Assembly: GCA_963965975.1 (NCBI GenBank)
Contig: OZ014414.1
Span: forward strand, 9,295,230 to 9,359,229
Direction: 5' to 3'
Length of the DNA: 64,000 nucleotides
From: Xestospongia bergquistia
Taxonomy: Eukaryota > Porifera > Demospongiae > Haplosclerida > Petrosiidae
This document shows positions 45,201 through 58,100 of this stretch, one piece after another (within the stretch, counting starts at the first letter, position 1; every line of letters begins with the position of its first letter). A program made the translations under genes and the position numbers. Under the pieces are notes generated by a model, which had not been told where the DNA came from, did no database searches, and saw only the letters and a program-made list of their open reading frames with translations.

Positions 45201-46724
45201 ACTTAACCACACCCACCAAACATTTTTATGACGACAGAGCATTCCTATGTACAACGTAGAGAGATACATAATTTCCTCATTTAACAAACATATCAACTCA
45301 ATTCTGAACTCAATGAAATAGAATGTAATAATGTTTACAATACATATTATAAAAACATTGTAGTCTTGTGTCATCTTATATTACAGTAACATTAGACCAC
45401 ACAAGACAAGACAATTTAGACTGTTTATTTCAGTCTCTATTCTTTACCTATTGACAACTATTATCAAATAAACTTTACACATTTCACAAAAGTATATATG
45501 TTAAGAAGCAACAAACAGGAAATATCTAAAGAATAATTCATTTTCAGATCTTGTATTAGATCAAAACAGTTTATTGTCACACTAAACTATAAAAATGTGT
45601 TTTGTCAGGAAAAGATTGATAAGCTACAATTCCTCTCAAAGCAAAGGGGTTGATCTCACCAGACTAAGTTGATGTATGAATACCAGAAATCCATTATATA
45701 GTAATGTTCTGTTAGTATGAAAGAATTGTTCCTCTGTAACCAATAGAACATACTAGACAGCGAATTTAACAGTAAACCACGCCTCCTGCAATTCGTTGCC
45801 ATAGTAACCATATTCAGTAAACAGTAATGGCTTCCTTTCTTCTTCAGTGTATTGTCTGTGTATTGTAGTGTGTTATAGTATATATTACTATGTGTGTACT
45901 ATACTATATACTAACTCTGTTTTATAACAGGAGACACTGGAAGTGTTGAGTGGAGTAGATATGACAATAGTGTTGACCTCATTAGACCAAGTGTATTAGA
46001 AAGTGAAGATGTTATAAGTAAATTAATAAAAGAACAACAAACAGGAAAAGAATGGAGTATTGATCTCAACTCATCATCTCTTGAAAGTACTGCAGTTATT
46101 ATAAACAATCTTAATAAGTGTACAGTGAGGAGACTTCATATACACAACACTTCATTGGACAGTAAGTGTGTATCGATATTATCAGAGATACTAAAAACTA
46201 ATAAAACAATAAAGATACTAGTGCTGTTCTCCTCTTCACTTACTGGTGGTATCAAACAAGTCAGTGATAGTCTCTTTAATAATAAAACACTTGAACAGTT
46301 AGAGTTGTCTTATGTTACTGGTATCACAGATGAAGATATGCCTCACTTATCTACTATGTTATCAAGTAATACAACTTTAAAAGTACTACATCTCTACAAC
46401 TGTAACATCACTGATAATGGAGTCCGATATATCTGTGAAGGACTTACTAAAAACCAAACATTGACTACGTTGGACATCGGAAGTAATCGTCAGATCACTT
46501 CAGTTAGTACCAGTACAATAGCAGATCTTATACAAACAACTACATCATTGACAATACTATATCTCTACAATACTTCACTAAACAATGATGATATCAAGAC
46601 AATATGTACATCACTTAATAAAAATACTACAATAAGGAAACTATGGTTATCAAGACAACATGAAGAGTATTGTATGAAGTTAGACAGTTATCAAGTTATT
46701 AAAGACAGGCTTGTGTTCGTGTAA
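39239..46724 (+). CDS. Death domain-coiled coil-LRR protein 1 (candidate intracellular sensor, no NACHT seen)
   Basis: Fourteen exons join in phase, nearly all phase 1: 39239-39551, 39624-39722, 39828-40130, 40183-40560, 40607-40666, 40721-40783, 40832-41514, 41573-41690, 41776-41838, 41930-42067, 42112-42219, 42262-42342, 43028-43093, 45931-46724; 1,088 aa. Order: death domain (residues about 5-105; WYQFGILLKLDSKKLDDI, MFELWLDTNPNATRRQVI), Ser-rich linker, two helical CARD-like segments (about 160-235, 265-360), a central domain of about 210 residues (AETHIQTYKDVVQSFCKETK; NWDPKDCTIEDIEDIL), coiled coil (EKNILSV to EELKKSLK), acidic linker, then LRRs (about 830-1,088; LHLYNCNITDNGVRYI). Death-domain plus LRR order recalls NLRs, but no Walker A/B or NACHT exon lies between, so it would be an NLR-like adaptor or sensor without the ATPase. 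The last intron is 2.8 kb. Confidence 0.85.
42368..42755. mobile_element. MITE in intron 12 of death-domain/LRR gene 1
   Basis: Left end CCGTATAGCCGGTATTATTG, right end reading inward CCATATAGCAGGTATTAGTG; TA on both sides (42366-42367, 42756-42757). 388 bp, no transposase. The same insertion is at 55266-55650, so it predates the duplication. The ends resemble the other TA-flanked MITE (CCGTA start) only in the first bases. Confidence 0.7.
43150..44570. repeat. Direct repeats inside intron 13
   Basis: A block of about 155 bp (ATGACATCCTATAATTGTGA to TTGTAGCTCTGTAGTC) at about 43150-43305 recurs at about 44412-44570. Both also exist in copy 2. Between them lies a phase-compatible open stretch (43407-43675), not kept open in copy 2, and AT-rich sequence. 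Confidence 0.7.
44884..44950. promoter_or_regulatory. X-box/RFX-like site with GC box, intron 13
   Basis: CCCGCCTCC, then GTTGCCATAGTAAC (44904-44917), then ATGGCTTCCTTT about 20 bp later. GTTGCC-AT-AGTAAC fits the RFX X-box consensus GTNRCC-N(0-3)-RGYAAC. The short frame after the ATG ends quickly. It looks like a promoter with a start codon embedded in the intron. Confidence 0.45.
45778..45840. promoter_or_regulatory. Second X-box/RFX-like site, just before the LRR exon
   Basis: ACGCCTCC, GTTGCCATAGTAAC (45795-45808) and ATGGCTTCCTTT again, about 120 bp before the LRR exon acceptor at 45930. This repeat of the site at 44884 suggests an alternative promoter for an LRR-only transcript, but no in-frame splice from this ATG to the LRR exon was found (the phase-1 option gives TGA). 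Confidence 0.45.
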
Positions 46725-47844
46725 TAGTAAGTAGTTTGTTGTTTATTCTTAATTTATCTTCTCGCTCACTTTTATTTTCTCTTTAAATTACTCATGACAT
46801 TATCTTCTTTCCTTTTATTAACAATTTCTTTCTCTAACAAAACTAGTAGACAATAAAAATAGAGCAGTTTTGCTTGACACTTACTTCTCTAACGTCGCAC
46901 TTTTTTGCTCTCTGACAGCTGCTCAATTTGGCGCCTGTGAAATTACTTATGGGTGTGGCTTCATTTTAAACCCGTTTGTGGAGATTTGTTACTTTCTGAA
47001 GAGAGATTGAAGAAAAGCATTCTTTCTTAACTACTTAGAGAAGTCAACACTTTGTGCCAAACAATTTAAAGCTTTATCTTCATATCAAAGTATATGTTTC
47101 TAACTTGTAAGTGTTCTTTCAAATTATTATATTATCATAATATTAACAGTTATTGTAGTTATCTGTTAATTAACAATACTTTTCCTTATGTTTGTCACTC
47201 AATGACAGTATTATTAATATTAATATAAAATTACCTTTAAAGTATGAATTTTAAGGTTAATTGAATATCTCACAATCCAGAGCCATTCTTGTACTCTATT
47301 GAAGTTAGCAGCACATTCCTCAGGTACTAGAAAACCACGCCTTATTAAATATTTGTGGTTTCAAGTATTTTTGATAGGGTGGAGCTGCAGATATGGAAAA
47401 CTTACAACAACATTGTGTGTAGGACAGAACATTCCATCGATTTAGTTAATATATTATAAATGATAACCAATTAAATCCTTTCTAAACAGTTTGTTTAATT
47501 TTTTTTTTTAAATCACTTTTCATATTTTCTTAAAAACAAAATTTGGGGATAAAATTGTTAGTATAAACAATAATCAAGAAACTAGCACTGTAGTTACTGG
47601 TCTCCAGGAACGTTTGTCCTTAATTTCTTACACTAGATTGTTTTGCATACAAATTTAAAAAAACATTAGGTTATTATAAACATTTACATGGCTTTTATTA
47701 CTGAGTTAAAAACAGTGACAAGCTTCACATTCTTATGTGCAAATATAAGATCATAATGGCTTGTAATATACAAGGTGACAACATCATTCAATGTGGCTTC
47801 TTAATATACATCATTACAACGGTTCACAAAAAATGGACTCAATA
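46725..47844. other. Region downstream of LRR gene 1, no gene seen
   Basis: The first 560 bp are shared with copy 2 (CAATTTGGCGCCTGTGAA, CTTTCTGAAGAGAGATTGAA and GTGCCAAACAATTTAAAGC). The remainder up to the minisatellite occurs only in copy 1. No exon chain could be built. Confidence 0.5.
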
Positions 47845-48370
47845 GCCAGCAATAAGAGGAAATGTACTAAAATGAACAAATGGCCTCATTGCTGGGTGGT
47901 AAAGACACACCCATATCAAAACAACTGACGATAGTATTTGTACTAACTTGACACACTTGAATATCATACTGTCGTTTAAGTTCAAAGTCTCAATAGCCAG
48001 CAATAAGAGGAAATGTACTAAAAAATAAACAAATGGTCTTATTGCTAGGTGGGAAAGACACTCCCACATCAAAACAACTGACCATAGTATTTGTACTAAC
48101 TTGACACAGTTGAATATCATATCATCGTTCACATTCAAAGTCTAAAAAGCCAGCAATAAGAGGAAATGTACTAAAAAATAAACAAATGGCCTTATTGCTG
48201 GGTGGGAAAGACACACCCATATCAAAACAACTGACGATAGTATTTTTACTAACCTGACACACTCAAATATCATATTGTCATTCACATTCAAAGTCTCAAA
48301 AGCCAGCAATAAGAGGAAATGTACTAAAAAATGAACAAATGGCCTTATTGCTGGGTGGGAAAGACACAGT
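47845..48370. repeat. Minisatellite, about 153-bp unit, 3.4 copies
   Basis: Units begin GCCAGCAATAAGAGGAAATG at 47845, 47996, 48149 and 48302. The minus-strand frames through them are open but repeat-derived. It is absent from copy 2 of the segmental duplication. Confidence 0.9.
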
Positions 48371-48424
48371 GCACCCATAATACATTGTCTGTTAATATCT
48401 AGCTGTTCAGTAGCAGAAGTGCAT

Positions 48425-49153
48425 ATGGAAAATGTTCCACCAGATTACATAGAAACCATCAAAACTTATGTCAACTCAGGTACACAATAAATTACATAAA
48501 TACTGAGTGATTATAATTTCAATCTTTGTTATCTTTAGGCTGTGATGGAGACAATGAAGTTAATTATATAATGGATTGTAAGCATACTGTTCTATAAATT
48601 CTATGTTGTGATTGATATTTAGTAGAAGATTTAGAGGACAATGACATACTACTTCCATCATTCACATCTGAACCAGTAATAGATAAGGATGATATATTTT
48701 GTACTGAACAAAAATGGGGCAAGGAATTTTACCTTAAAAGTTATCCAAACTTTAGACGTGACAAATCATATCAGTATGTTATTCATATATGTGAATACTA
48801 TAGATAATATTCTATCATTGTATCAGTGACTGCATATTTACAAGAGGGTTCATTAGAACAACAATCAAAGCAAATGAAGTATGTTTACAAATATCATATA
48901 AAATTCATGTTTTTATAATACAAAATAGCATACAATCAGACAACTATTAAATGGAGAATGTTATAGTGATTTTGTTAAAGTAAAGTATGTGGATGATGAT
49001 TGGCCAATTGACCTTGATGATATGGTGAGAATATCAGTCTAACAAACAATTACTCCATACAGTTTCATGTAGGTAATGGAAATTAATTACTATTTACTTG
49101 CAATTGCTTTGGCAAGTGATTGTCTAAAAAAAACCTGTTTTCTATTTAAATGA
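48425..49153 (+). CDS. Unknown 157-aa protein, present only in duplication copy 1
   Basis: Six exons join in phase: 48425-48479, 48539-48577, 48623-48773, 48827-48878, 48929-49024, 49073-49153. The protein is acidic, with MENVPPDYIETIKTYVNSG, DLEDNDILLPSFTSE, a region with aromatic and basic residues (WGKEFYLKSYPNFRRDKSY), VKVKYVDDDWPIDLDDM and a short Cys-containing tail. No signal peptide or membrane helix is evident and no family is recognised. All introns are 45-55 bp with GT-AG ends, which supports a real gene. It lies between the minisatellite and the Cys-rich gene and has no counterpart in copy 2. The final exon is the least certain. Confidence 0.55.
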
Positions 49154-50150
49154 TTTTATGAAATCAATCGTCTGGCCAGAGGTAATTCCAGATAATAAGT
49201 CGTAAGCTATAACCTCATTGAATTATACTTATAGATTCTCACTTTGTTAATAATGGAGAAATTTCACTTTTCGTATGAAAAGGCAGTTAAGTGCCTCGTA
49301 CAAAGACAACTTCCCTGTATCCAAATACAAAGTTCTTGATTTTAAGTTATTAACTTGAACTCTATTGTAGTGATAGAAATGACATATTGCTGTATTTTAA
49401 TATGAATCTGATAGTCATATTGATCAAATTTTTACTGAAATGCTTGAAAGAAAGTCAGAATTTGAATATTAATTGAAACCCTGAAGTTATATTGGACTTG
49501 CAAACCAATCTTAAGCCAATAAGAGTCTCATATCCTACAACATAAGCACTTGATGCACAATCAACAATGCTTTGAGCAGAGTATACTACACTAATGTTTG
49601 CTATTGCTGCCTAGACATCAATACAAAAACACTGACCTTCAGAGATCTTTCAGTGCAGTCTCATATCCTAAATAATACAATTTTCTTGTAGCATTGTCAT
49701 GTGGGGATGAGACATTAATTAAGCTTCTGCAGCAGCACATTCAAATAAGGAATGCAAGGAATGCACATTAACTGCAGCAACACATACCGCGGTTTTAAGA
49801 TCCACCTACAGGAATGTGCTGCTGCACGAATGTGCTGCTAACTTCAACAGGAATGTGCTGCTGCACGAATGTGCTGCTAACTTCAACAGTCATTCTTGTA
49901 TGTATATATATATATATATGTGACCTGATTTGCAAAAAGGGACCATTTCTGTCAAAACATTTGTGGCCTGTTTTGTGAAAAAACACTGTTAAAACATATC
50001 AAAAAACAGTTTTGCATTCATATAAATAGTTATGCATATATAGCAACTGTATGTATACAAAACTGAGATGTTTGAGATGTTCAATTACTGTTCAATCAAA
50101 TTCTTGTCTAATAAACATGATACTTCCATTATTAATAATAAAATTTCAAT
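49154..50150. other. Gene-free interval with a 39-bp tandem repeat
   Basis: Two copies of a unit containing AGGAATGTGCTGCTGCACGA lie at about 49810-49890 with degenerate relatives before; a (TA)n run is at 49903-49920. No gene is seen. Only the last 60 bp, the 3' flank of the Cys-rich gene, is shared with copy 2. Confidence 0.6.
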
Positions 50151-50948
50151 TTATATCAAATCTATTACAATAATTTTTATAACTGTTATTAACATCAAGA
50201 TAAAGACAAACCTCTCAAGATCAACCACTTGAGATGAAGAGACTGCAACAGTGGGGCTAGTACTGATAACTACAGTAGAACTTACTGTTATAGTAGGACT
50301 TACAGTTATAATGGAACAAACATTGCTATCAGTAATCCCACATGATGTTAAGTTAAAAGTGAAACCAAGTATAGGAACACCACAACATCCCATATAGTCT
50401 ACAAATGTTGTCACATTATCTCGACAAGGACCATCAATACAATAGACATTAATAGATACATTACTAGTATATGTTGGGCAATAGAAGAGAGTATCAAGGG
50501 GTATTATCACACCTGATGTAATACCACATAAATAACGTACCATACAATATTCTTGATTGATTCTTTCACATACACCATTGTTAATATAAGTGATTCCTTT
50601 AGTGAAGTTGATACATCTGTAGAATGCAGCTGTTAAATTTTTACATTCACTAGCACAGTATTCAGTCAGTGCTCTATCTAGATGACGATATGTGTCCATG
50701 GTGACATTCACAGGCGCTGTATGTACGTATGATGTAATATTATGAAATAAAGTTCCCCTATTGGTACAAGTGGTACTATGGTTGAAAAACAACTGAGTTA
50801 TTTTGGTACAATTTAGCTTTTCTTCATGAACATGAATTCCTCTTGTCATCACATGTGAATCAAGTTTCTGACTAGGAACAAGTACAGCATTAACAATGAC
50901 AGAGCTCTGGTAGTAGATCAGGAACAGTACCAAGAAAAGAGAAATCAT
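50151..50948 (-). CDS. Secreted Cys-rich surface protein with hydrophobic tail (intact copy)
   Basis: Single-exon minus-strand frame of 265 aa. A signal peptide is clear (MISLFLVLFLIYYQSSVIVN). The ectodomain has about 15 Cys, including a CC pair (YMGCCGVPIL), YCIDGPCRDN and EYCASECKN, and several N-glycosylation sequons (NHST, NFTK, NVSIN). Then comes a Ser/Thr/Val-rich stem (ITVSPTITVSSTVVISTS) and a C-terminal hydrophobic segment (FVFILMLITVIKIIVIDLI) with no cytoplasmic tail, which fits a GPI-anchor signal or a tail membrane helix. The family is not recognised. Three further related sequences occur in the window. It converges on the death-domain/LRR gene in the same duplicated block. Confidence 0.75.
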   Translation of the reverse strand: MISLFLVLFLIYYQSSVIVNAVLVPSQKLDSHVMTRGIHVHEEKLNCTKITQLFFNHSTTCTNRGTLFHNITSYVHTAPVNVTMDTYRHLDRALTEYCASECKNLTAAFYRCINFTKGITYINNGVCERINQEYCMVRYLCGITSGVIIPLDTLFYCPTYTSNVSINVYCIDGPCRDNVTTFVDYMGCCGVPILGFTFNLTSCGITDSNVCSIITVSPTITVSSTVVISTSPTVAVSSSQVVDLERFVFILMLITVIKIIVIDLI

Positions 50949-52033
50949 TTTGAATAGGACAAAACAATAGTAGCAGTAACAATGTAAACTATAATATAGC
51001 TATATAGGTGTGGCAGCTGATATGACTAAACATGTCAAATAAATAGACCAAATATTTACTGAATAAACCCACTTTATGGTTCCTGTATGCAATAAATACA
51101 ATATTACTTTCTGTTGAGGTGCTTACAACCAAATGATATACATGAATGTGTCAAACCAACCTATATACTGTTAAAATAAGAGAGATTATTTAAATCAATT
51201 CATAATCACTTAGCTATAGGTTAAATAAATGTCTACAAAATACATTTAAAAGTAATGACAACATACCTGTTTTAAATTGATTAGTAATTAGAATATAAAA
51301 TTGACAGTTCATGATCATTTACTTCAAAAACTACCTTCTCATAAAAGACAAATATGTAGTAAGAGGATTGTACTATTATAAATTCCACAGTACAGTCCTA
51401 GACCAAATATAGCCATGAAAATTATTGTGTCTAACTAATTAGACATTAAACATAATCTTCATACCTCCTACATGTCTAGATCTATTAATTAAATCAACCA
51501 ATTAGTTGCCCAATCAATGGACAAGTATCAGTATCAATATATTACATAATGTCAAATTGAACTCGTGTCCTATTAAGGAAGCTCTGGAGCATTCCATGTA
51601 ATCTATAAACAATGCTTCATGCTGTTTTACAAGAGCCTTCAACACAGTAGAAATATGTTCTAAAGATATCATGGCTAAGATAAGTAACATATAATGTACT
51701 AGTAGATATTATAACAACTGAAGTTTTTCCATATACATAACACATCAAACAATATTTCTGATTGAATTATCAATATACACTATCATTAATGTAAAAAGTT
51801 GACTTTTTATTATTTACACAGTTGTAGTATGCAACATTCAAATCTTTATCTGTGTATAATGTATAATACATAATACACAATATAGACTGGGAATTTCCAC
51901 AAAACAATACAACCATTCATTACACTAAAAGACATTTCTATATAATGAGTGCTGTACTACAAGGAGCAACTCTAGTATCTATGGAATCATACATGACTAT
52001 TGATAATAATGTGAAATTTGATTTGCAGATAAT
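50949..52033. other. Upstream region of Cys-rich gene 1 with a Cys-rich relic
   Basis: Shared with copy 2 for about 900 bp. At about 51590-51850 the minus strand holds decayed sequence of the Cys-rich family (YFYCVEGSCK matches YCIDGPCRDN), then the boundary to the next death-domain gene. No intact frame. Confidence 0.55.
51590..51850 (-). pseudogene. Cys-rich surface protein relic
   Basis: Several short blocks match the Cys-rich protein at 50151-50948 in order on the minus strand (INDSV..., YFYCVEGSCK, YRLHGMLQSF-type), with frame breaks between them. A matching relic is at about 62320-62480. Confidence 0.6.
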
Positions 52034-52040
52034 TAACACT

Positions 52041-52089
52041 AGGTGTGGCTAATGAATGTTATTGTCTTCCTACAAAATTAGCCACACCT
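52041..52089 (+). promoter_or_regulatory. Hairpin upstream of death-domain/LRR gene 2
   Basis: AGGTGTGGCTAAT (52041-52053) and ATTAGCCACACCT (52077-52089) are perfect complements, the only copy here with all 13 pairs as in the presumed ancestor. ATG follows at 52134. Confidence 0.65.
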
Positions 52090-52133
52090 TAAAAGTCACC
52101 AGACAGAAGTGGGTGTGTCTGTTGCGTCAAACA

Positions 52134-55100
52134 ATGGCTGAAGGAAATCTTTCATTTGAGAAAATATTAGAAGAGAAACCAGCTCTTGATGAATTATGTG
52201 AACATATTCACATTGGTGGTAAATGGTATCAGTTTGGTATCCTGCTTAAACTTGATTCCAAGAAGTTGGATGATATTCGTAGACAACCTGATGATTCTAC
52301 TTACAAGACATTAAAAATGTTTGAGTTGTGGTTAGATACCAACCCTAATGCTACCAGAAGACAAGTTATAGATACTTTGAGGAAGGAAGTCATTGAAGAA
52401 ATCACTGTTGCGCACAAGTATGAGCAAATATTTAAAAAATTTGCTGGTCAGTGATATGTCACACACTTTCATTATTAATTTATGAATTAAAATATCATTT
52501 ATAAATTTCATATTATAGGAATAGAGTTCAAATCCTCAACTACTGAATCAAGTAGTATTCCTCCAAGTCATACTCATACACTACCACAATCACTGAAAAA
52601 ATCCTCTAGCACTGCTAGTGAGTAATATTATGTATCTATTGTTATCAATTGATATGTCTGGTATACTGGAGTGTATCAAATAATTGTAATACTGAGTAAT
52701 GAACTAATGTCTTTATAATAGGAAGTGACTTTCTAGTAACTGAAGCAAGTACTATATTACACCACCATATTAATGCACTGTCACAATCTTCTTTCAATCC
52801 TGTAAAAGTGTCTCAGCTCCTATTTAGTGAGAAATGCATTAGCGAAGCAACACTTGATAGTATGGAGGGATTAAAAGGTTCCACAGATGAGAAGAAGGCA
52901 ACTCTATTATCTGCTATACACACAGCAATATCTTCAAATCACAAGACATTGAAAGTGTTTGCTACAATACTGTCCAAATTTGAGAAGACAAAAAACCTAG
53001 CTGAGATACTTATCAGTGAATATGGTATGTAACTAATTAATCAATTTTATAATGAAAACTGATATCTCTTTCTATATTAAATAGCTAAAATGTTTCCTGA
53101 TGACCAGATGACATCAGGTATTGTTCAAGAGTTACCACAGATAGATCATAGTGATCAAATAAATCATGAAGATCATGCCAGTGACATTTTACGTTGTCAT
53201 TATGGCACTCTCTCTCAGTCTCTCCGATATCCTGTTAGAGTAGCACACTATCTCTATGGAGAGGGAGTTATTACAAAAGCTACATTTTTTATTGTGAAAT
53301 ATACTGCCGAGTCTCACTCTACAGGAAAAGCATTGTTTGTCCTGTTAAGAGCTGTACGTCATGCAGTACATACCAACTATCATGATCTGATGATCTTTGC
53401 TAGTATACTGTTAAAATTTACTAGCAATGTACCATGTGCTAATGCTATCTTAAAGGATTGTGGTGAGTATACAGGTTATTGTATAGCTGTTAATAACATT
53501 GATGTAGAGAAAACATTTTTTGAAGTCAAGGATTCAGAAGTACATGTTATTAGTGGAGTTAGTAAAGGTAAATTTACTGTGGTATATTAAGATCATGATA
53601 TCATTAAGTTGTATCAATTAGATAGTTCATTGACCACTACACCAGAAGGAGCTTTAGTAGATAGCAGTTTAACTTCCAGTCAAAGTTAGTGATGAAAACT
53701 GTGATAATAATAATAATGTTTTTTAATTGTAGATGAGATTAAAAAGGAAGTCACAATTCCAATTTCTCAAAAGTTTAGGTCTATTTTTGGATCAATGAAA
53801 AGTAAATATGCTATAATGTTCAGTAATATCAGAGAAGCCATCAACAAAACTCCTCCACCTCTGGATAAATTAAAGGGATATCTTAAAGATGGTTACTCTC
53901 ACCTCAAATCTCAAATAGCTCATGCTAACTCCATTGACGATGTCCTAGATGTTGTCAATGATCACTGTACGGTTATCAATATCAGTTGTTTGGAGGGTAT
54001 TGTAACACGATTCAAAATCAAAGAAGCTGAGACACATATACAAACATATAAAGATGTTGTTCAATCATTTTGTAAAGAAACAAAAGCTTCTCTTTGTCTA
54101 AATGAAACCTTCAAAGTTACAAACACACCTTCTCATCTTCAATGTGAGACAGCTGTCTTTGTTTTGAACTGGGATCCTAAAGATTGTACAATAGAAGATA
54201 TTGAGGATATCCTTTCAGAATCGGTTGAAGGAAATGTACAGATTAGTGTCATTAGAGAGGGCAAGTCCATCATTGTCACCTGCTTTTTTCCGTTCAATCT
54301 AACAACTCTACTTATTTCTAGAGCTCAGGAGACTCTTGAATCAGTGAAGAGGAGAGGATTACTCCAACTTATAATAGGCCATTGTACCATTTATGATCAT
54401 AGAAGAGACAAGGTAAGAGATGAGTAGTATTAGACAACAGTTACTACATGTGTTGTTTATTGATATATAGGAGATTAGACCTATTGTAGAAGAGAATACA
54501 AAGGAGTTGAAAAGTCGTCTGGAACTAGAACAAATCATCCGGAAAAAGATGACTATGCAAATGTCATCTATTATCAGACAAAATGAAGGTATATTGTGTA
54601 CAACTATTGTTTTATTTAATAACTGTCTATTATATGATATATCTGATTAATAACTTAATGTTCCTTTATATAGAAACAAAAGAAATGAAAGAAAAGACAA
54701 TTGAAGATTTAACATCACTTGTAAAAACAAAGGAAGGTAAATTAATACAACATCAATGACAAGTCCAATGTTGTCAGTATTTTACATAATATATTAGTGA
54801 TCAATTTTCTTCTCATTTTATATAAAGCTATTGAGAAGAATATACTGTCAGTGTCTGCTGAGAGACAGAAAGAGCTAGAGACACTACAAGATATAATAAT
54901 GTCATTGACTTTACAAGTAAGAGAGAGAGACCAACAGATTGAGGAGTTAAAACAGAGCTTGAAAGGTAACTGGTATTAGTGACTTCTCATTATATTACAT
55001 TGTTACTAGATCTAGCATTTATACCAAAGGTTCGTAAACCAGTAACTGATCAAGGACTTGAGGAGATTCAAACACAATCCACTCAGGAAGAGACATCACT

Positions 55101-58100
55101 TATCACTGAAACTACAGGTAGTACTATTTTATATAAATAGTTTTATAATACTGCTGTAGAATCTCTACCAATATCAGAGTTAACAGATCAGTTAAAGGGT
55201 TCAGTTGATGATAAAGAAGACAGTTCATTACCTCATACAAGTAGGTTGTATTGTAATTTGTATTACTGTATAGCAGGTATTATTGGCAGCTGAAATATTT
55301 GACTGTTTGCCATCAAAATTAGAAAAATTAAAATTTGGCAAAATTTTAATTTGCTGATTTATTAAAATAATAGTTGTAATTAAAGGTGGGTAGTACTGTG
55401 TGTACTATATAACGTCACGCTATTTGCACTTGCATTGTCCTCATAAGTTTCCTTTAAGCATATATCAACTCTCTTGTTGGGTTCTTTTAGTTCTTTTCGT
55501 GAAATACCTAAGTAATGCCATTTACATAGCAGATGGGGATCACATCCAGGAAGGTGTGAAAAATTATTGACAGTTTTTTATTTGACGATTTTGTTTGCAG
55601 ACCGTCAATACGCCAAATTAAATTCGCCACCAATAATACCTGCTATATGGTATAACAAAGTGAAATAATGTTTATTAATATAATATACTCTATTACATTC
55701 TTCTATGTAAGTATCATTATAGTAATTTGTATTGTCTACTAGTAGTCGTTGTAATGAATGATGTCATAATTGAGTCATAAAATTATTACCACAAAGTCAT
55801 AATGTTGTCAGTAATAATGTATTAATAATACTTAAATTACAAATATTAAAATTATTTATAATCTTGTTTTATTTTAATATAAATGTCTTTATTAATAGAG
55901 TCTCCAGATGACATATTAAAGGATTCTGATGATGAAGAGACAGAGGATGAAGAGTCAATCAAAGGTATATATCTTTGAATATATGTCATTGTTAGTTATG
56001 ATAAATGTAAACAAGATCACAATTATTATAAAAATGACATCCTATAATTGTGATGTTAACAGTTATTTCTTGTTAGCAGTAGACGTCTCTCATAAGACGA
56101 TAACCTATATAAATTTTCATAAGATGCTATACAAAATGGTTGCTTCTTGTAGTCAATTGCAGTCTAAAATAAGTAAACAAAACTTGATTATATTAAGAGT
56201 TATGATCTAGTCATTAGTCTCATACCCTTTAATGAAGGGTCTGGTCAATAATAATTATATGCAATATAGGGTCTGGTAAAGGCAAGACAATTACTTGTCA
56301 TATCTTGTGGTTAAATCTGAATACACAATGTGTTATGTAATTTGTGGTTTACATAAAAAGTATTCTGTAGATAAAGACAACAATTATTATATATATGGAC
56401 AGTTTATCAGACCTTTACTTTCTCCTTATGTTAGAATAGGAATATGTATCACAGGAACTATTAGTCTCTTCCTCAGGTCTCCCATTCACTTAACACGAGA
56501 AAGGACGTCTATGGCTAAAAAAAAACAAAAAAGTGGCTTAAGATACAAGAAATTAGACTAAGGTTACCAGACACCCTTTCTCGCTTTAAGCATGCAAGTG
56601 GGCATCTGGGGAAGAGACTATAAGGAAGTGCAAACTTTCCTTAGACCTTATAATTGTAGTCTAAGGAGATATCTCAGACTACATGTAATGGTCAATGAGG
56701 AAACCATATAGGACTATGAACAATACTTTAGTAAACCTATGAAGTAGACATGTTTTGTATATAATTCTATTAAGTCTCAAAACATAACAATTATAATATT
56801 TGATGTACAATGTTTCTATAGTGATGTGTCATTATAAACATGATCACATTATTAGTTGTTTCGTTTACTTTTATAACTTCAGTCTACAAATCTAGATAAT
56901 ATATTAATAACCACACCCACTTATTTCACACATTGTAAAACATTATTGTCATTGGTTTATACAAAACTTTTTGTTTTTCACTACAAAAAAAATGTTTATT
57001 TAATTGATAGCCTCTTTTACAAACAACTGCTGTCTCTTCACTATATTTGTCAATAGAGGACTATAATTGACATTATTTTGTATAGTATCACAGTATTAAT
57101 GTAAACTAGACAAATAGTTAGTGACAAAATGAATTATTTGCCTTGAAAGTTTCCTGTTATAAAGTACATGGAATTATATAACATGTATGGGCGGAGCACT
57201 ATTATAAAGGATTGTTTGTTATTATAGACAAAGTATTATTTTTTATTTGTTAATTCGCAAATCAATCTGATTGTACAATTATTATAAAATGACATCCTAT
57301 AATTGTGATGTTAACAGTACTTCATGATAGCAGTAGACTTCTCTTATAAGACAATAACCTTTATAAGGTTTTCATAAGATGATGAAAAATGGTTGCTTCT
57401 TGTAGCTCTGTAGTTAGTTGTAATCTAAAAATATAAAAATTTATAAAATATATAATAATTTCATGCTTCAATACAAACTAAAACTTACTTCATAACCTTT
57501 TTTCATTTACTAATTCTTAAAGCAATCTGTTTGTCTTTCTTCTATCAGTTCCTAAACTAATAAACTTCATTAGATCATTTCATTATTTATAGACTCATTA
57601 TATCTAGTTAGTTAGTAAACTCTACAGTTCACAAGTCTCAAGTTGATATATTAATACCTGATATCCAGTGATGTGTTCTGTTAATATAATAACAATGATA
57701 GACTAAGAATTATATGTATTGGTCCTCTATAGCTATATATATCAACACTCATAAAATGATAAGCCCCGCCTCCTATTAGCTCGTTGCCATAGTAACCATA
57801 TTAAGTAAACAGTAATGGCTTCCTTTGTCAAACTCTGGACTTTTTGATCAAAGCATTTTTCAGTTACACTCTACTATAAAAACAATGTGGTTTGTTAGTT
57901 CAATAAGCTATGATCTCACCATGAATTATAGGATGTACAATGTATTATTATAACTACAATAATTCATAATCAAGATTATTTACCATATCAAGAAAAGCAT
58001 CAAAATAAACTGATAAATAATCTTACCTGTGGTTCCTTCTACTTTTGTTTATATCTATTAGCATGTACTGCTCGGTATAGTTACTGTACTTAACCACACC

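Larger units (their letters stand above)
38940..51870. repeat. Segmental duplication, copy 1
   Basis: From just upstream of the first death-domain/LRR gene to the relic Cys-rich fragment. It matches 51870-63330 nearly throughout. Copy 1 alone contains the stretch about 47400-50050 with a minisatellite and an orphan gene; copy 2 alone has an insertion around 59910-60120. Start codons of the death-domain genes are 12,895 bp apart. Confidence 0.9.

Noticed and set aside
45826-45930. ATGGCTTCC as start of a separate LRR gene
   Set aside because: No donor joins it in frame to the LRR exon; the phase-1 candidate creates TGA.
47839-48378. Two minus-strand frames of 78-99 codons
   Set aside because: They only read through the 153-bp minisatellite; the amino acid repetition is a by-product of the DNA repeat.
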